A DNA stretch of 64,000 nt, from assembly GCF_026745355.1 (NCBI RefSeq), contig NC_079205.1:8905100-8969099 (forward strand), given 5' to 3'. Shown here piece by piece: positions 11,108 to 23,445 of this stretch; the stretch's first letter is position 1; every line of letters begins with the position of its first letter. Both the position numbers and the translations under genes were made by a program. The notes below the pieces were generated by a model. That model worked only from the letters and a program-made list of their open reading frames with translations, did no database searches and was not told where the DNA came from. Source of the stretch: Beta vulgaris subsp. vulgaris (Eukaryota > Streptophyta > Magnoliopsida > Caryophyllales > Amaranthaceae).

Positions 11108-11698
11108 AATATCAACTTTTCAATCACGCCGAAGAAGATGAGCTATTAACAAGTGACTTTTAGAGATAATTAAATTAATAATTTGTAGCAAACTTTTCCG
11201 TATCGTCCTCATGGAATCTCGACAAACTTTGATGTATTATAGTGACAATAATGTAAAGCAAACTGCAAAGTCAAACCTGAAAGTATATACTATTCGGACT
11301 AAAACGGAGTCGTCTGTAGTCCGTAGAACCCTTAGCTTGACGACGAGCTCGTAGATGAAATGCAAGTGCATATATTGAAATTGAATAATTAAATAAACTA
11401 CGTTGAACATAAAACTTAGAGAATAGAGAGTTGGATAAATCATTGACGCGAAAATGCAGCCACAGCTGTAAGTTAGGCCATTAGGAGTTTAGGACAAGTT
11501 TTTCATGTCAGCTTACACAGTATAATTAGGTATATTTCCACCAAGTTATAGTTTGCTTTGTGCTTAATGGCCGGTGAGTGATGACATGCAAATTGTGATT
11601 GGATTAACCTATATGATGATAATATTCGGTAAATATAGATTAAGTTTAGATTAATTAAGTTTAGTTTAGAGAAAATAATAATTCAAGTTCAATAAAAA
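11108..11698. other. Intergenic DNA, no gene recognised
   Basis: Nothing but short unsupported open frames on either strand. Confidence 0.4.
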
Positions 11699-12090
11699 TT
11701 AGGAAAAATTCGCCTCAACGCCACAAACTACGGCGTAGGTTTATCCAGAGCCACCAACTTTGTCTAGTAGGCAAAACACCACAAACTATTTGTGTGAGTA
11801 GTGTAACGAGTATCATAAATGACACCGAAGCTAACTTTTATTGGCACATACTTATGTGATTTTAGAGGTTTCTAATTAGTGAAAAAATAGCTTTGAAAGA
11901 AAAAGAGGGAAATGAAAAAAATAGTATGGTTTTCCTGCCGCCGACAAAAAAAAAAATTCAACTCTGTCGTCATTTATGACACTCGCTGCACCCAAGTTAA
12001 TATTTTGTGGAATTTTGACTACTAATCAAAGGTGGTGAAACTGCATGCACCTGCGCTATAGTTTGTGATGTTGATGTCAAATTTACCTAA
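11699..12090. mobile_element. Inverted-repeat element (MITE, possibly Mutator-derived)
   Basis: The first ~130 bp (TTAGGAAAAATTCGCC, then CACAAACTA, ACAAACTAT, ATCATAAATGACA) are repeated in inverse order and strand in the last ~130 bp (TTTGTGATGTTGATG.. ACCTAA). Divergence between the arms is about 30 %. There is no coding capacity and the target duplication is not clear. Confidence 0.6.
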
Positions 12091-12662
12091 AAATCAGGTG
12101 AAGCAAAAAAAAAAAGTCTAAGAGATACCAATTTAGTTGACTCTTTTCCCTTACCAACATTAAAAAAAGCTTATATGTTTTATTTTTTCGTCTCTATCTT
12201 TAAAAGAGAAATGCAACTTGTTAAGCTCGATTTAACCAATATTAGGTAGACATTTCCGCTAAAGAAAGATTAGGTATACATGGATTTTGCAATTAATAGT
12301 CCACTCAGAGTTTGAATTGCGGAAATTGTTAGTTTAAAAAAGAACATTGAAACTTCAACGTTTGTGAAAGTATCTATAGTCTATTCATGAACAAGGAGTT
12401 GGGGAAAAAAATTTGAATCACTTTAAAGGCCATGCAGGGTTATCGTTATTCAATCTTTTTCAAAAGTTGTGTTCACCCGTTGTTTGGATGAAAATTTCTA
12501 CTTATTAAATAAAAATAAGTAACTTCATTCATTTGGTAGAATGTTTTTTGTATTTTGCTAAACTAACTCTTTGCTTTACAAAAACTTCCAACTATATTTT
12601 TTTATCATATCAACTGAACATACGGTTCATAAATGAGATTGTCCACTAGCAAATTGACAATA

Positions 12663-13028
12663 CTCCCTCCGTCTCATAATATAGTGCTCACTTCTCATTT
12701 TTCACAAGAATTAAGGAAAATGGAAGGAGTTTTAGGATTTCACAAAAATATATATTTAAGTAAATGTTTATTGGGTATTTTTGTCTTGGAACTAGTTTTT
12801 TTCTTCTTTTTTCTTTAAAAATAAAATGAAAGAGCAATAAATATTCCTTAGAATAGTGTAAAACAATAAATAGGGGCACATATTTTAAGAGAAAGTAGGG
12901 GTACTTTGGAAAGTTTTATGTAGAAATAAAGGATAATTTAGTCCAAACAAATTGATAAAAAAGAAATAGGCACAACATTTTGGGACACCCAAAGAGAATG
13001 CAAGCACTATATTATGGGACGGAGGGAG
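12663..13028. mobile_element. Stowaway-type MITE, TA target duplication
   Basis: It starts CTCCCTCCGTCTCATAATATAG and ends with the inverse CTATATTATGGGACGGAGGGAG, flanked by TA on both sides (12661-12662 and 13029-13030). These are hallmarks of Tc1/mariner-derived Stowaway MITEs. Length is 366 bp, with no coding capacity. Confidence 0.93.
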
Positions 13029-13030
13029 TA

Positions 13031-14540
13031 CTTGATAAGAGGAGAAACTAGAGAGAAGAGGAGTGACTAGGACTTTCTACTATACAACTGTCTTTTAATT
13101 ACAATTCATATCTGTTTTAAATTTCATACATGTATCTATTCGAAAGTAAGAAGAAAAATATTTTCAATATATTGTAGAAAGGTCAAGAATTCAAAATAAT
13201 ATTGGGCCATATATATATATAATGTTGTTGGAATTGATCATTTATACTTCAAAAAAAAAATAAAAATTGACTTTAAAATTTTCAAAATTTGCAAACTATC
13301 GTTCAATAAGCACAATATATGAGTATGAATAGAATCAAACACGACGCAGGCAAGCACTTAAAAAGGCAAAAGGAATTAAGATACACCTGGTATATATATA
13401 TTGTGTACCTTTTGGAACCAAAAATCTAATAAAAGCAAGCATTGGTCTCTATACTTACCACTTGCTTCTCTTTACTCACATTAGCTTTGAAACTTAAAGC
13501 CAATTGCCGCGTTTTTGCCAACGGTGACCCCAATTTTTTCTTGCTTTAATTGGATAACTTGACCCACCTTTATGGCTTAATGTGAATGAGACACCATCTC
13601 TAAAGTATACTATAACGTATGATGAACTAACTAACGGTTCAAAATGACGGTGATGATCAAACTTTACCAAAACTTTTCTTGTTTTGTATAGAGGATTTCA
13701 AATAATTACAAAGTTAAGTTGATTTACTTAACAATTTGGAGCATAGCTTATATTTCAAAAAAATATCAAGTAGTTCATGATCTCCTATTAGTTTTGTTAA
13801 AAAAAGAAATAATAACTCGACATTCTCTGCTTTTATCAATCTCTTTGAAATTATCCCAACAGAACTTTCGATGAAGTGTTGTTCTCTTTACCTAATTTTT
13901 GCTTATTTTCAAGAAAAAAAAAATCAAAATTAGGTGGTTATTCGAATAATTATAGATGGATGAAAAACTTATTTCCATATTACTTTTCCTTTTTAAGTCA
14001 CTTATCTAACCAAACAACGGAAAATAAGGAAAATTCTTCTTGTGGGAAACTTTTTCCTTCAAAACATATAGAGCCTTAGTGAGATACAAATCAAATCAAT
14101 AAACCAATTAAGTACTACTACTTGGTATTTGGGGGGTTTGATCCCTACCAGGGATACTGTGGAGATGGTTTCCCCTTACTATCCCCCTCACTTTCAAATT
14201 GTCTGCTTGCAAATCGGGTTAACTTGCGAGAGGTTCCAGTCTGACAAAGTCATTCATCTTACCATGAGGTCCACAGTGGCCAGTGGGGGCCCAAAAAAAT
14301 TCTAATGCCCACTCTCACTCTCTCTCATCACTTTTCCTATGCTATCATTGAAGGGAGCTTTACATAATCCAGCGACATCAACCTCTGCGGCCACTTCTCC
14401 AGTGGTGGAGAGTGTGTTTTCTAGCGAGAGATTTTGGTGAGTGATCAACTAAATGTTGTCCTTTGTACTTTTTTATTAAAAAAATCAAATAGGCGTTCGT
14501 CATGGGTGACCATCCCACCACCGACGTAAGCATCATGACA
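13031..14540. other. AT-rich intergenic DNA, no gene recognised
   Basis: Short unsupported frames only. A less AT-rich patch at 14130-14290 may be old repeat DNA, but no family is recognised. Confidence 0.4.
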
Positions 14541-14543
14541 TAC

Positions 14544-16109
14544 CACTAGTAGGCAATTTGCGTCGGATGTGAGGCGCCTATTTGCGTCGGACTCCTGTAC
14601 GACGCCAAAGGCCTCGACGCAAATGACCCAGAAATGATTTGCGTCGTATGCGGAAACGACGCAAATGGTTGAGCTATTTGCGTCGCACATTTATACGGTG
14701 CGACGCAGATGGCTCTCCCCAGCCCACTTCAAAGGGTAAAAAGGGTAATGTGCGTCGCACATCGCCTAGGGTGCGACGCAGATGATTGATTTGCGTCGCA
14801 CCTTGGGCTACGTGCGACGCAAATTGCAATTTTTTTTTAAAAAAAATTTTTTTTTTTATTAAAAAAACTAACAAATGCAGGAAAAGGAATGCAGGACATC
14901 TACTTAGAATGATAGTGGCGTGCAGTAATTGAGAAGGAAATGAATTTGGCAAATGCAATCAACCAGACCTATAACTAACTTCAAGAAGATAAAATATAAT
15001 TTGGTAAATGGCAATCACAAATGGAGAAGATAAATTACAAACTAACATCAACAGCCTCTAGATCTATAATTTCAAGAAGAAAAAAATATTACCATTACAA
15101 TTAACATCAGATCTATAACTAAAACATACAAAAAAAAAAAGAAATTCTAACCCTAACCAGAAGATGAAGGGGAGATAAAATTACAAATAAAAATAAAAAA
15201 ACGCAATCCAGATCTTCAAAAATTTCTTGTAATTTCATAGCAATCCATATCTTCACCTCAAACGCAACAACAAGATTTCGAGAAGAACGAGATCTGAAAA
15301 CAAGAAAAGATTAAGAATCAAAATTCAAAATCAAAGTTCATCGGAAAATACCATCCTGTTACTGAAAATTTCAGATCTGAAAACGAGAAAAGATAAACAA
15401 AAAAATCAGAATACCTTCGATTGCGTTTGAGTTTGAGGTGAAACGAAACCCCTTCACAGCATCATTCGCCAGCCCAAAACTCAATTCGCCCCTGACTGCA
15501 CCCGCGCCCAGCCACCACACAAATCACCTCCGACCTTGACTAACCCACCCTCCCCGCCTGAGTTTATCGACGACGTGCCACAAAATCGCCAGCACCACAA
15601 ACCCCCTCCTTCTCCCCTGCTTCGCCTCCTTTTTCAGATCTGTAACCGAATGAAAAGAAAAGAATTTTGGGAAAATTTCGGCGAGTGAAACGAGAGAAGG
15701 AAAACGAATGAAATGAAACGAAAAGAATTGAGAGAGGTTATAGAGAGTTAAATTTCGACGAACGAGGAAGAGAGAGAGGGAGAGGGGAGACCGGGAGAGA
15801 GAGAGAGGGAGAGGGGGAGAGAGAGACGCGGCCAGATGACAAGGTTGAGAGTATTTTAGGGTTTGGGAAAATTAAAAGGAGAGGGAGAGACGGAGAGGTT
15901 ATAAGTTATTTTGGGCTGATGTGCGTCAGATGGGCCAAGGGGTCCGACGCACATTACCCTTTTGCAACGCACATTTATACTGTGCGACGCATATTTTTGT
16001 GATTTGCGTCGCACAGTTCCCCACATGCGACGCAAATCCTAACTGTGCGTCGTTTCCGTTTAAGTTCGACGCAATTGAGGGGACGCAAATCGTCTTTTTT
16101 CTACTAGTG
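14544..16109. mobile_element. Non-autonomous CACTA transposon, TAC target duplication (copy A)
   Basis: The ends are CACTAGTAG (14544) and CTACTAGTG (16109), the terminal inverted repeats of the CACTA (En/Spm) superfamily. They are flanked by the 3-bp duplication TAC at 14541-14543 and 16110-16112. Both subterminal regions (about 14550-14830 and 15915-16095) carry many copies of TTGCGTCGCAC and its inverse GTGCGACGCAA, the likely transposase-binding repeats. The core has a (GA)n tract near 15770-15830 and no transposase frame. Confidence 0.92.
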
Positions 16110-16112
16110 TAC

Positions 16113-16920
16113 GCATCTTCTTGTGGTGGAGCGTCTGTCATAGAGGCCTACACTAGTAATGGGTCTTCCGTAACAAACGCATGTTTGTTTTTTTTTTTAT
16201 AATAAATAACACGAAATAAAAATATTAATGTTTGTGCTTTATAGCTCCTCTTACTCCACCTTAAGTAGAATGTGAAAGTTGTTTTGGCCACGATTAGAAG
16301 CATCACGAGAAGTCGGAGATCTGAAAATTTAGGTTGAATAATATATCAAGTAGAATGTTTGTGCTTCATAAGTTAACACTTAATTCGTTAATTTCCTCTT
16401 ATTTTCCCTCCCCATATTATTAGTTTAATTCGGGTTTTTAGAATTGACGAGTTGTTGCGCAATTGAAGTGAATTTGGTTGTGAATATTTCATTAAACACG
16501 CACCTTGGCCCGGACAATGCTATTAGTTTTTAGTTGTTGGTTTATGAATATAAAAATTAGAGTATTATAATTTTAAAATTAGTCATACTTATACTTAACA
16601 TTTCAATTTTGAAAACCGGCAACAGAAATCTAGAAACTATTTTTTCAAGTTTTCATATGTTTGTTTTTAATTTTCAAAAAAACTAAACATTGGAAATAAA
16701 AAACAATAATGAACGAGCCCTTAATTTTTTGTATTGTAGTTGGTAAAATCTTTTTGGTTCTAGTGGTATTATGAGAATTTTGAAGAGATCCCAATATTAT
16801 TTGAACAATTGTATTGAATTGGTGCTTTTTGGGTGTCTAAATTGGAATCCCTCTTGTCCCATGAGTTTTTGGAATTCTTAAGTATGGAAATTATTGCATT
16901 TTCCTTTCAATTCCTTGGGT
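16113..16920. other. AT-rich intergenic DNA, no gene recognised
   Basis: No coding signal or transposon ends were identified. Confidence 0.4.
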
Positions 16921-16925
16921 TGTAA

Positions 16926-18759
16926 ATGTCTTGCAGCGATTGTTCTTGCTTTGAAGTTGAAGGTTGTTTTGTTCCACGTTTTTCCGCGGTTGAAGTGAAA
17001 GGGAAGGTGGTAGTGAATATGACTCGTGTGAGGCCGCCGTTAGAGATGTATCCAAATTATAGAATCCATGGAGATATAATTATGGAGGTGGTGGTGGCTT
17101 CATTGGTGGTGGTGGTAGGGAAAAGGAGGAATAAGGGAAAAGAAATAAAGCGAAAAGAAATGGAAAGACTTCTATATATCATCGTATATGATAAAATACA
17201 ATATTATCCGAAAATTTCGGGTCGGATTCGGATCGCAATTCCTCCGATCCGAAATTTTCGAATCCCGTCTGATCCGATATCCGACATTGAACATCCCTAC
17301 AGCCACCGGCCACCTCGTTGCCATCACAACAACCTACGTAGCACTCTAGCGGTCCTCGCGATGGTTCCGGAGGTGGTGGTCGCCAAGGATGTGGCTGAGG
17401 TTGAGGACGCGGGAACCAGAACTAGCAGCAACAGAGTTATAACAACTCAACGCACCAGCAGGCCCCTATTCCCCCAAAAATTGGGTTGGCCCGATTGCTG
17501 CCTGACATGGCCCAAAGCACAACAGTGGGGCAAACCCACCTGGTCCCTGGCCTCATTTCCATACCCACAACAGGCCGTAGGGGTGTGCACCGGTCCAGAA
17601 TCGACTAGACCGGCAGACCGGAATCCAAGATTTTCTTGGACCGAGAACAAACCGAAAGAATTTCGGTCCATCTGCTCCTGCTGGACCTGAATTTTATCTT
17701 TTTTATTATATTTAAATATATTTATAAATTATATACATTAAAAATTAATAATTTTAATAACAATAATCCTAAATAATTAGCAGATTTTTAAGTTTCTACT
17801 TTTCTACCTTTTAGTTTTTTTTCAACATAGAAACTTTTTTTTTTTACTAAAATATTAGAAATTCTGATCCAACCAATCCGGACCGGAATTTTACGGGTTT
17901 GGACCAGATCGGACTGGTCTGCTGGACCGGAATCTCAATATTTGGCGGATCGGACAAGTCCAAATTCTGGTCCGGCTCGGTTTGTGCACACCTCTAGCAG
18001 GCCCAACCTATCTAGTTCCGCCAGCATACAACCCACTACCGCAGTGTGCGCTCTTTCAGGCCCAACAGGCCTACCCAGCCACTTACTCGGATTACGATCC
18101 ACTCATGACGCAAACCGAATCAGGCAATTCGTTTGCCACTATGACTTTGCCGCAGGACAACTTGTGGTACATGGATTTCGGTGCGACGGCTCATATGACT
18201 AATTCTTTAGGTACTCTTACACCCTTATTTAATTTAAGCACAAATAATTATATATTAGTTAGTAATGGACATCACATTCCTGTTCTTGGTTCTGATCAGT
18301 CCATCCTTCCCTCACTACATCCACCTTTAACTCTTTGTGACGTCCTATTTTCTCCACAGATCATTAAGAATCTTATTTTTGTCCGTAAATTTACCACTGA
18401 TAATAATGCATGGATAGAATTTGATCCTTATGGTTTCCTGTGAAGGACCTTCGCACGGAACTATAATAGCGATATGCAATAGTTTGGGAGAGCTATATCC
18501 TGTAAGTACCACCTCACCATCCACTTGTCTTGCTACCGCCCTCACGGCATCATTATCCACAACCTGGCATAGTCGTCTTGGGCATCCAGGATCACAAGTG
18601 TTAAGCTTTCTTAGGTCTACATATTTAGTTTCATGTAATAAGGAACCTACTTTTGATTTTTGCAATTCTTGTCAAGTAGGCAAACACCTTCGATTACCGT
18701 TTCATACGTCTAATAGTACCAGTGTTTCTACTTTTGATATTATTCATGCGGGGGTGTGA
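16926..18759 (+). pseudogene. Copia retrotransposon fragment: gag C-terminus, protease, pre-integrase
   Basis: Plus-strand pieces of a Ty1/copia polyprotein. Gly-rich gag C-terminal segments lie near 17070-17120 and 17360-17400. A protease segment at 17982-18443 has WYMDFGATAHMT near 18165-18200; the usual D-S-G catalytic triplet is D-F-G here, which should destroy activity. The GAG_pre-integrase/HHCC region at 18560-18680 has WHSRLGHPG and CNSCQVGKH. Stops fall at 18441 and 18757. The rest of integrase, RT and RNase H is missing. A small hAT element (17578-17996) interrupts it, and another hAT remnant may lie at about 17120-17305. Confidence 0.85.
17578..17996. mobile_element. Small hAT-type MITE inserted in the Copia fragment
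   Basis: It begins TAGGGGTGTGCACCGG and ends CGGTTTGTGCACACCTCTA, its inverse. The flanks ACAGGCCG (17570-17577) and GCAGGCCC (17997-18004) match at 6 of 8 positions around CAGGCC, consistent with an old 8-bp hAT duplication. The interior is rich in GGTCCGGA-type words. Joining the flanks brings two protease-region segments back together. Confidence 0.75.
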
Positions 18760-18920
18760 TAGAATACAATATTCTGTATGCTATATTTTGTTCTTCGAAT
18801 ACTAATATAGATAGGTTTCCTAATGTGACTAGGTTCATCCTTAGGTTGTATTATGTAAATAGTGATCGATGGAAAGAGATTCGATTGAGGACTTTTATCA
18901 AATCTAGCAGTATATAAATA
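18760..18920 (+). repeat. Possible Copia LTR remnant
   Basis: The stretch starting TGATAGAATACAATATTCTG just after the broken Copia reading frame looks like a plant Copia LTR start and could be the LTR of the 16926-18759 fragment after an internal deletion. No second copy lies in the window to confirm it. Confidence 0.25.
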
Positions 18921-18932
18921 TATGTTGTAAGT

Positions 18933-19462
18933 AGGGGTGAAAGTTCGGTGTGCGGTTTGGATTAGGGCCTAATCCAATCCGATCCGAATAAAATTTGGAT
19001 TTCAATTTTTCAATCCGAATCCAAACCAATTAGAGTTTGAATCCGATCCAATCCAATCCGAATTTTCATACTCTAGATTGGATCCGATCCGAAAATCCGA
19101 TATTTTTTTAAACTCTAGTTTTTTGATGAAATGAATTAAGCACAACAACAACTTAGATTTAGGAAATGAGGAATTAAGTGCACTTAGTGTTTTAGGGGAG
19201 GGGTTGAAGTGTTATGTGTATTGGGCTAAGGAGTAGGTTTTTTACATAAAAAAAAAATCCAGATATATAATACAAGGTATATTACTATTTGGTTATATTG
19301 GATTTTTGGATCCGATTACCCTCAATCCAATCCGATCCGAAAATCCAATATTTAAAAAAATCTCAATCTGAATCCAATCCGAACACAGTTCAAATCCGAT
19401 CCGAATTATTAATTCGGATCGGATTGGATTTTCGATTTTATCCGAATAACTTTCACCCCTAG
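18933..19462. mobile_element. hAT-type MITE inserted inside the Copia 3' LTR, perfect 8-bp TSD
   Basis: It starts AGGGGTGAAAGTT and ends AACTTTCACCCCTAG. The 8-bp duplication TTGTAAGT is perfect at 18925-18932 and 19463-19470. The interior consists largely of CCGATCCGAATCC-like words in both orientations. No coding frame. Removing it reconnects the LTR terminus with the rest of the LTR and reveals the Copia TATGT duplication. Confidence 0.9.
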
Positions 19463-19463
19463 T

Positions 19464-20066
19464 TGTAAGTCCTATTGACTATCAATCTAGAAATAATAGC
19501 AAAAAATAATAGAATATCAAATAATAAATCAGGACAGAACACACCAGAACTTTTACGTGGAAACCCAAGAACTGGGAGAAAAACCACGAATATGCACTAG
19601 GAATCGATGAATGTTCAAGAAAGATTACAAAAAGTGCTCAAGATCTCTCTCTATAACCTTTTCTCTCTCTAATATGTGTTTAATGATGAAGAATACAATT
19701 AATGACGAATAAGGGCACCTATTTATATCCCTACTTAAGAATCGTCCCGCACCAAAAACAGACTCGCTCGATCGGGCGACTGACGCTCGAAGTAATTTTG
19801 CTCCCGGGCCCGATCGGACGAGGGACGCCCCACTCGTAGTTCGATCCTCCGCCCGATCGGGCAAACCAGCCCAATGCCATCAGGCGAGCCACATTCTGCA
19901 CTCTCCCTTGTGACGTTGTGGGCCCGATCGGGAGGCCTTGCCCGACCCGATCGGGCGAAACTACAAACTCCCGGTTTTATGCATTTCTTTGATATTTTCT
20001 TTCGTCGCAACCTTTCTCCACACCCCATACACCCCATTGAGCCTCATATCAACCATATACCCAACA
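19464..20066 (-). repeat. 3' LTR of the Copia element (main part)
   Basis: Matches the 5' LTR at 25833-26489 along its length. On the minus strand it runs TGTTGGGTATATG...GGACTTACA, with canonical TG..CA ends. It lacks two short segments present in the 5' LTR, near 19740 and 20035. It contains several CCCGATCGGGC palindromes. Confidence 0.93.
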
Positions 20067-20162
20067 ATCTCCCACTTGGAGATAGGTGTAAGTGAAGAAA
20101 ACTCCATACCTTCATCATTCTCTCATTCATCTCAGCTCCTAATCCACCATCTTCGTCAACAA

Positions 20163-20733
20163 TCAACGAAGACCAACTAAGGTCCTGCACAACCTTAGTT
20201 TATCACAACTCACACTCTTAGTGAGCATATCTGCTGGATTCTTAGCACCCAACACTTTCTCCAGACTCAACTCATTCTCCTCCACTAAACTCCTGATATA
20301 GTGAAAACACCTACGAATGTGTTTAGTCCTACAATGATACATGAGATTCTTAGCCAAATGCACTGCACTTTGACTATCACTATAAAGTATCACCTTTTCC
20401 TGTTTAATGCCCATCTCCTCAAGAAAACCAATCAACCATACCATCTCCTCAAGAAAACCAATCAACCATACCATCTCCTTACCTGCCTCCGACATAGCCA
20501 CATACTCAGACTCTGTAGTAGACAAAGAGACACACTTCTGTAACTTGGACATCCAACTCACTGCAGTACCCCTTCACAGTAGAGACATATCCTGAAGTGC
20601 TTTTGCTTGTATCGATATCTCCACTGAGATCAGCATTAACATAACCCTCTAGCTTTACTTCCTTCTGCCAGAAACAAACCCCATACTTGAAGTACCCTTC
20701 AGATACCTTAGTAAACACTTTACAACCTCCCAA
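20163..20733 (-). pseudogene. Copia RNase H domain with in-frame 30-bp duplication
   Basis: Minus-strand frames give the C-terminal Copia RNase H: an upstream part (YVNADLSGDIDTSKSTSGYV near 20640) and a main part (20561-20163) with WMSKLQKCVSLSTTESEYVA, LYSDSQSAVHLAKN, TKHIRRCFHYIRSLVEE and NPADMLTKSV. A 30-bp tandem duplication at about 20412-20475 repeats ten residues (EMVWLIGFLE) between the E of the TTESEYVA motif and the YSDSQSA motif. A frameshift near 20560 separates the two parts. Confidence 0.92.
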
Positions 20734-21606
20734 TGTTTCTCACTGGATTGGAAACAAACCTACTAACAACTCCCACTGCAAAAGCAATGTCTGGTCGTGT
20801 GCACACCATGGCATACATCAAGCTACCAACAGCTGAAGCATAGGGAACAGTGGCCATCCGCTCCTTTTCTGCTTCTGTAGTTGGTGAATGCTCCCTTGTC
20901 AATTTGAGATCACTAGGAAGTGGTGAATTTCTTGGTTTAGCATCTCCTACATTAAACCTCTTCAGCACCTTAAGAATATAATCCTCATGGGACAACTTCA
21001 ACATACCAGTAGACTTGTCCCTGAAAATCTTCATGCCCAAGATTTGTGTAGATTCACCAAATCCTTCATCTCAAATACTTGTGACAGTTTCCTTCACTCC
21101 ATTTATCACATCCATACTTGTACCAGCAATCAGCATATCATCAACATACAGAAGTAAATAAACATAGTCATTTTCATACCTCTGAAAGTAACAACAATGA
21201 TCACTATCAGCTCTCTTGAACCCACTGCTACACATGAATGTGTCAAACTTTATGTACCACTGCTAGGAGCCTGCTTCAGTCCATATAAGCTCCTCTTGAG
21301 CTTGCACACTAAGTTCTCCTTTCCTGAACTTAAAACCATCTGGTTGCTTCATGTAAATCTCCTCCTCCAGATCACCATGTAGAAACGCAGTCTTAAATCC
21401 ATCTGTTCTAAGAACAAATTTTCAGCAGCAACAATAGCCAACAAGATACGAATAGTAGTTAACTTCACAACAGGAGCAAATATTTCATTATAATCTATAC
21501 CCTCCTTTTGTAGGAACCCCTTTACTACTAATCTCGCCTTATACCTGACACTTCCATCAGGCTCTTTCTTCAGTCTGAAGATCCACTTGTTGCTAAGTGC
21601 TCTCAT
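20720..21606 (-). pseudogene. Copia reverse transcriptase (RVT_2), frameshifted
   Basis: Minus-strand RT in pieces: KWIFRLKKEPDGSVRYKARLVVKGFLQKEG and FAPVVKLTTIRILLAIVA (21606-21400), then in other frames the DVKTAFLHGDLEEE-like region, the LLLYVDDMLI-like region near 21130-21165, and GMKIFRDKSTGMLKLSHEDYILKVLKRF to GSLMYAMVCTRPDIAFAVGVVSRF (21040-20720). These are the standard plant Copia RT and connection blocks. At least two frameshifts prevent a continuous protein. Confidence 0.92.
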
Positions 21607-22249
21607 ACCTTTGGAATGCAGACAACTCCCATGTCTGATTCTTTTCCAGGGACTTCATCTCATCTTTCATGGCTAACTCCCACTTAGATGAATCGTCGAA
21701 TTTATTGCTTCCTTGTATGATTCTGGTTCACCTGCATCAGTTAGTAACAAATAATACATAGAAGGTGAATATCGAACAGGTGTTTTGGACACCCTTGCGG
21801 ATTTTCTCAAGTCAACTTGAGAGACAATTCTCCCTGTACTCGAACTGGAGCCTCTTGGTTGTATGATAATTGTACCCTCAGAATCAGACCCTGCAGGAGA
21901 GTGAACTTCATCTCTATGTTGCTCATCCAATTCTGGAACAATGACATCCCTACCATCAATGCCACCTATCTCTACAATCTCCTTCTCCTGAATCCCACTA
22001 CTTCAGTAATCTCAATTTTCACCAAATACATCCTTATACAGCTTAGTCTCATCAAATGTGACATCACAGTGTCTCAAAATCTTCCTACCTTTTGGTTCCC
22101 AACATCGATATCCATACTTCTCAAACCATACCCAATAAAATAACATCTAACGGCTTTTGGGTCTAACTTGTCACGTTTCTCAGATTGAACATATGCAACA
22201 CAACCAAATAGTTTTAGAAAAGATGATTTACCTCCTTTCCACTCCAAAC

Positions 22250-22922
22250 CTCCTCTGGCAACTTGAACTCCAAAGGAACTGATAGTCCTCTGTTATCAAA
22301 TAAGCTGCGTACTAACTGAATCTGCCCAGAAAGTCTTAGGTAGCCCTGCATGCAACCTCATACATCTAGCCCTCTCAGTCAGTGTCCAGTTCATCCTCTC
22401 TGCAACTCCATTATGTCGAGGTTTCCCTGGAACTGTCCTCTTCAGAATTATGTCGTTCTCCCCACAGAGTTTTGTGTACTCTGCCAACTCATACTCACCT
22501 CCATTATCAGACTTAATGCACTTAATCTTTCTTCCAGTCTGATTCTCGACCTCAGCTTTCCACTTCTTGAAGGTCTCATGAAGTTCAGATTTCTTCTTCA
22601 TGAAGTAGACCAACACCTTCCTGCTGTAGTATCATCAATGAAAGTAACAAATACCGTGAGCCTCAAGAGATCTGACTTGTGAAGGACCCCACAAGTCAGT
22701 GTGCACCAATTCTAGCTTCTCAGTTTTCAACTCTTTCTTGGCTTTTGTGAAAGTAACTTTTTTCTGCTTGCCATAAACACAGCTCTCACAAAATTCCATG
22801 TCAACTGATTTCAACCCTGACAACTTGCCACTTGAAGCTAAAATCTTCATCCCCTTCTCACCCATATGACCAAGTCTAGTATGCCATAACTTGGTCTCAT
22901 CTACCGTAGCTGCACCAATCAT
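22250..22922 (-). pseudogene. Copia integrase with GAG_pre-integrase HHCC domain
   Basis: The HHCC zinc domain (22890-22770) reads LWHTRLGHMGEKGMKIL ... CESCVYGKQKKVTF, followed by ELVHTDLWGPSQV with the first catalytic Asp. The core (22616-22296) contains CIKSDNGGEY (second Asp) and PGKPRHNGVAERMNWTLTERARCM with the catalytic Glu. A frameshift lies near 22630 and another near 22300, so the D-D-E residues are present but not in one frame. Confidence 0.92.
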
Positions 22923-23189
22923 GTCTGTACACCCTGCAATAGTGTAAGGTTCCCATCTTAGTACCTCTAGCCAAAATCATGGAACCTTTGGAAATCTTCC
23001 ACTTTCCCTCACAGAACACAGTTTTGTAGCCACATGAGTCCAGTTGACTCACAGAAATCAGATTCTTTGCTAGGCCTGGAATGTACCTAACATCATGCAG
23101 TTTTAAAGTTCCTCCATTCGTAGTCCTGACAACCACATCTCCCTTCCCCATTATATCCAAGGTCTTATCATCAGCAAGATGGACCTTTC

Positions 23190-23445
23190 CTAACTTCTTT
23201 GCCTTGAAGTCCTGAAACAGCTCCTCATGGGTGAAGTGAAATGATGCCCCGAATCTAGGATCCACGACTCTATAGAACTATCAACACTCAAAACCAGAGC
23301 ATCCTCAACCTTCATTCGATGCAGAAAATATCGATGAGTTATCACTATCCTCCTGTTTCTCATTATGATCAGATTTTCCACCCTTCTTCTTGGGATGTGG
23401 ACAATCCCTCTTTGGATGACCCTTCTCACCACAATTCCAACAGGT
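23190..23445 (-). pseudogene. Copia gag zinc knuckle and aspartic protease
   Basis: A CCHC knuckle CWNCGEKGHPKRDCP is readable on the minus strand at about 23400-23443, followed by a Lys-rich stretch. The protease active-site region WILDSG lies near 23260, with a frameshift right after the catalytic DSG. The remaining protease (23265-22897) has KVHLADDKTLDIMGKGDV and LKLHDVRYIPGLAKNLISVSQLD. The order gag-PR-IN is normal. Confidence 0.88.

Noticed and set aside
16926..17690. 254-residue plus-strand frame as a single novel gene
   Set aside because: It runs through Copia gag fragments and hAT-like insertions in different frames. The translated text is mostly an off-frame reading.
19625..20180. 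Overlapping frames of 73-100 residues, some Arg/Pro-rich
   Set aside because: They lie in the Copia LTR, and their composition comes from the CCCGATCGGGC palindromes.
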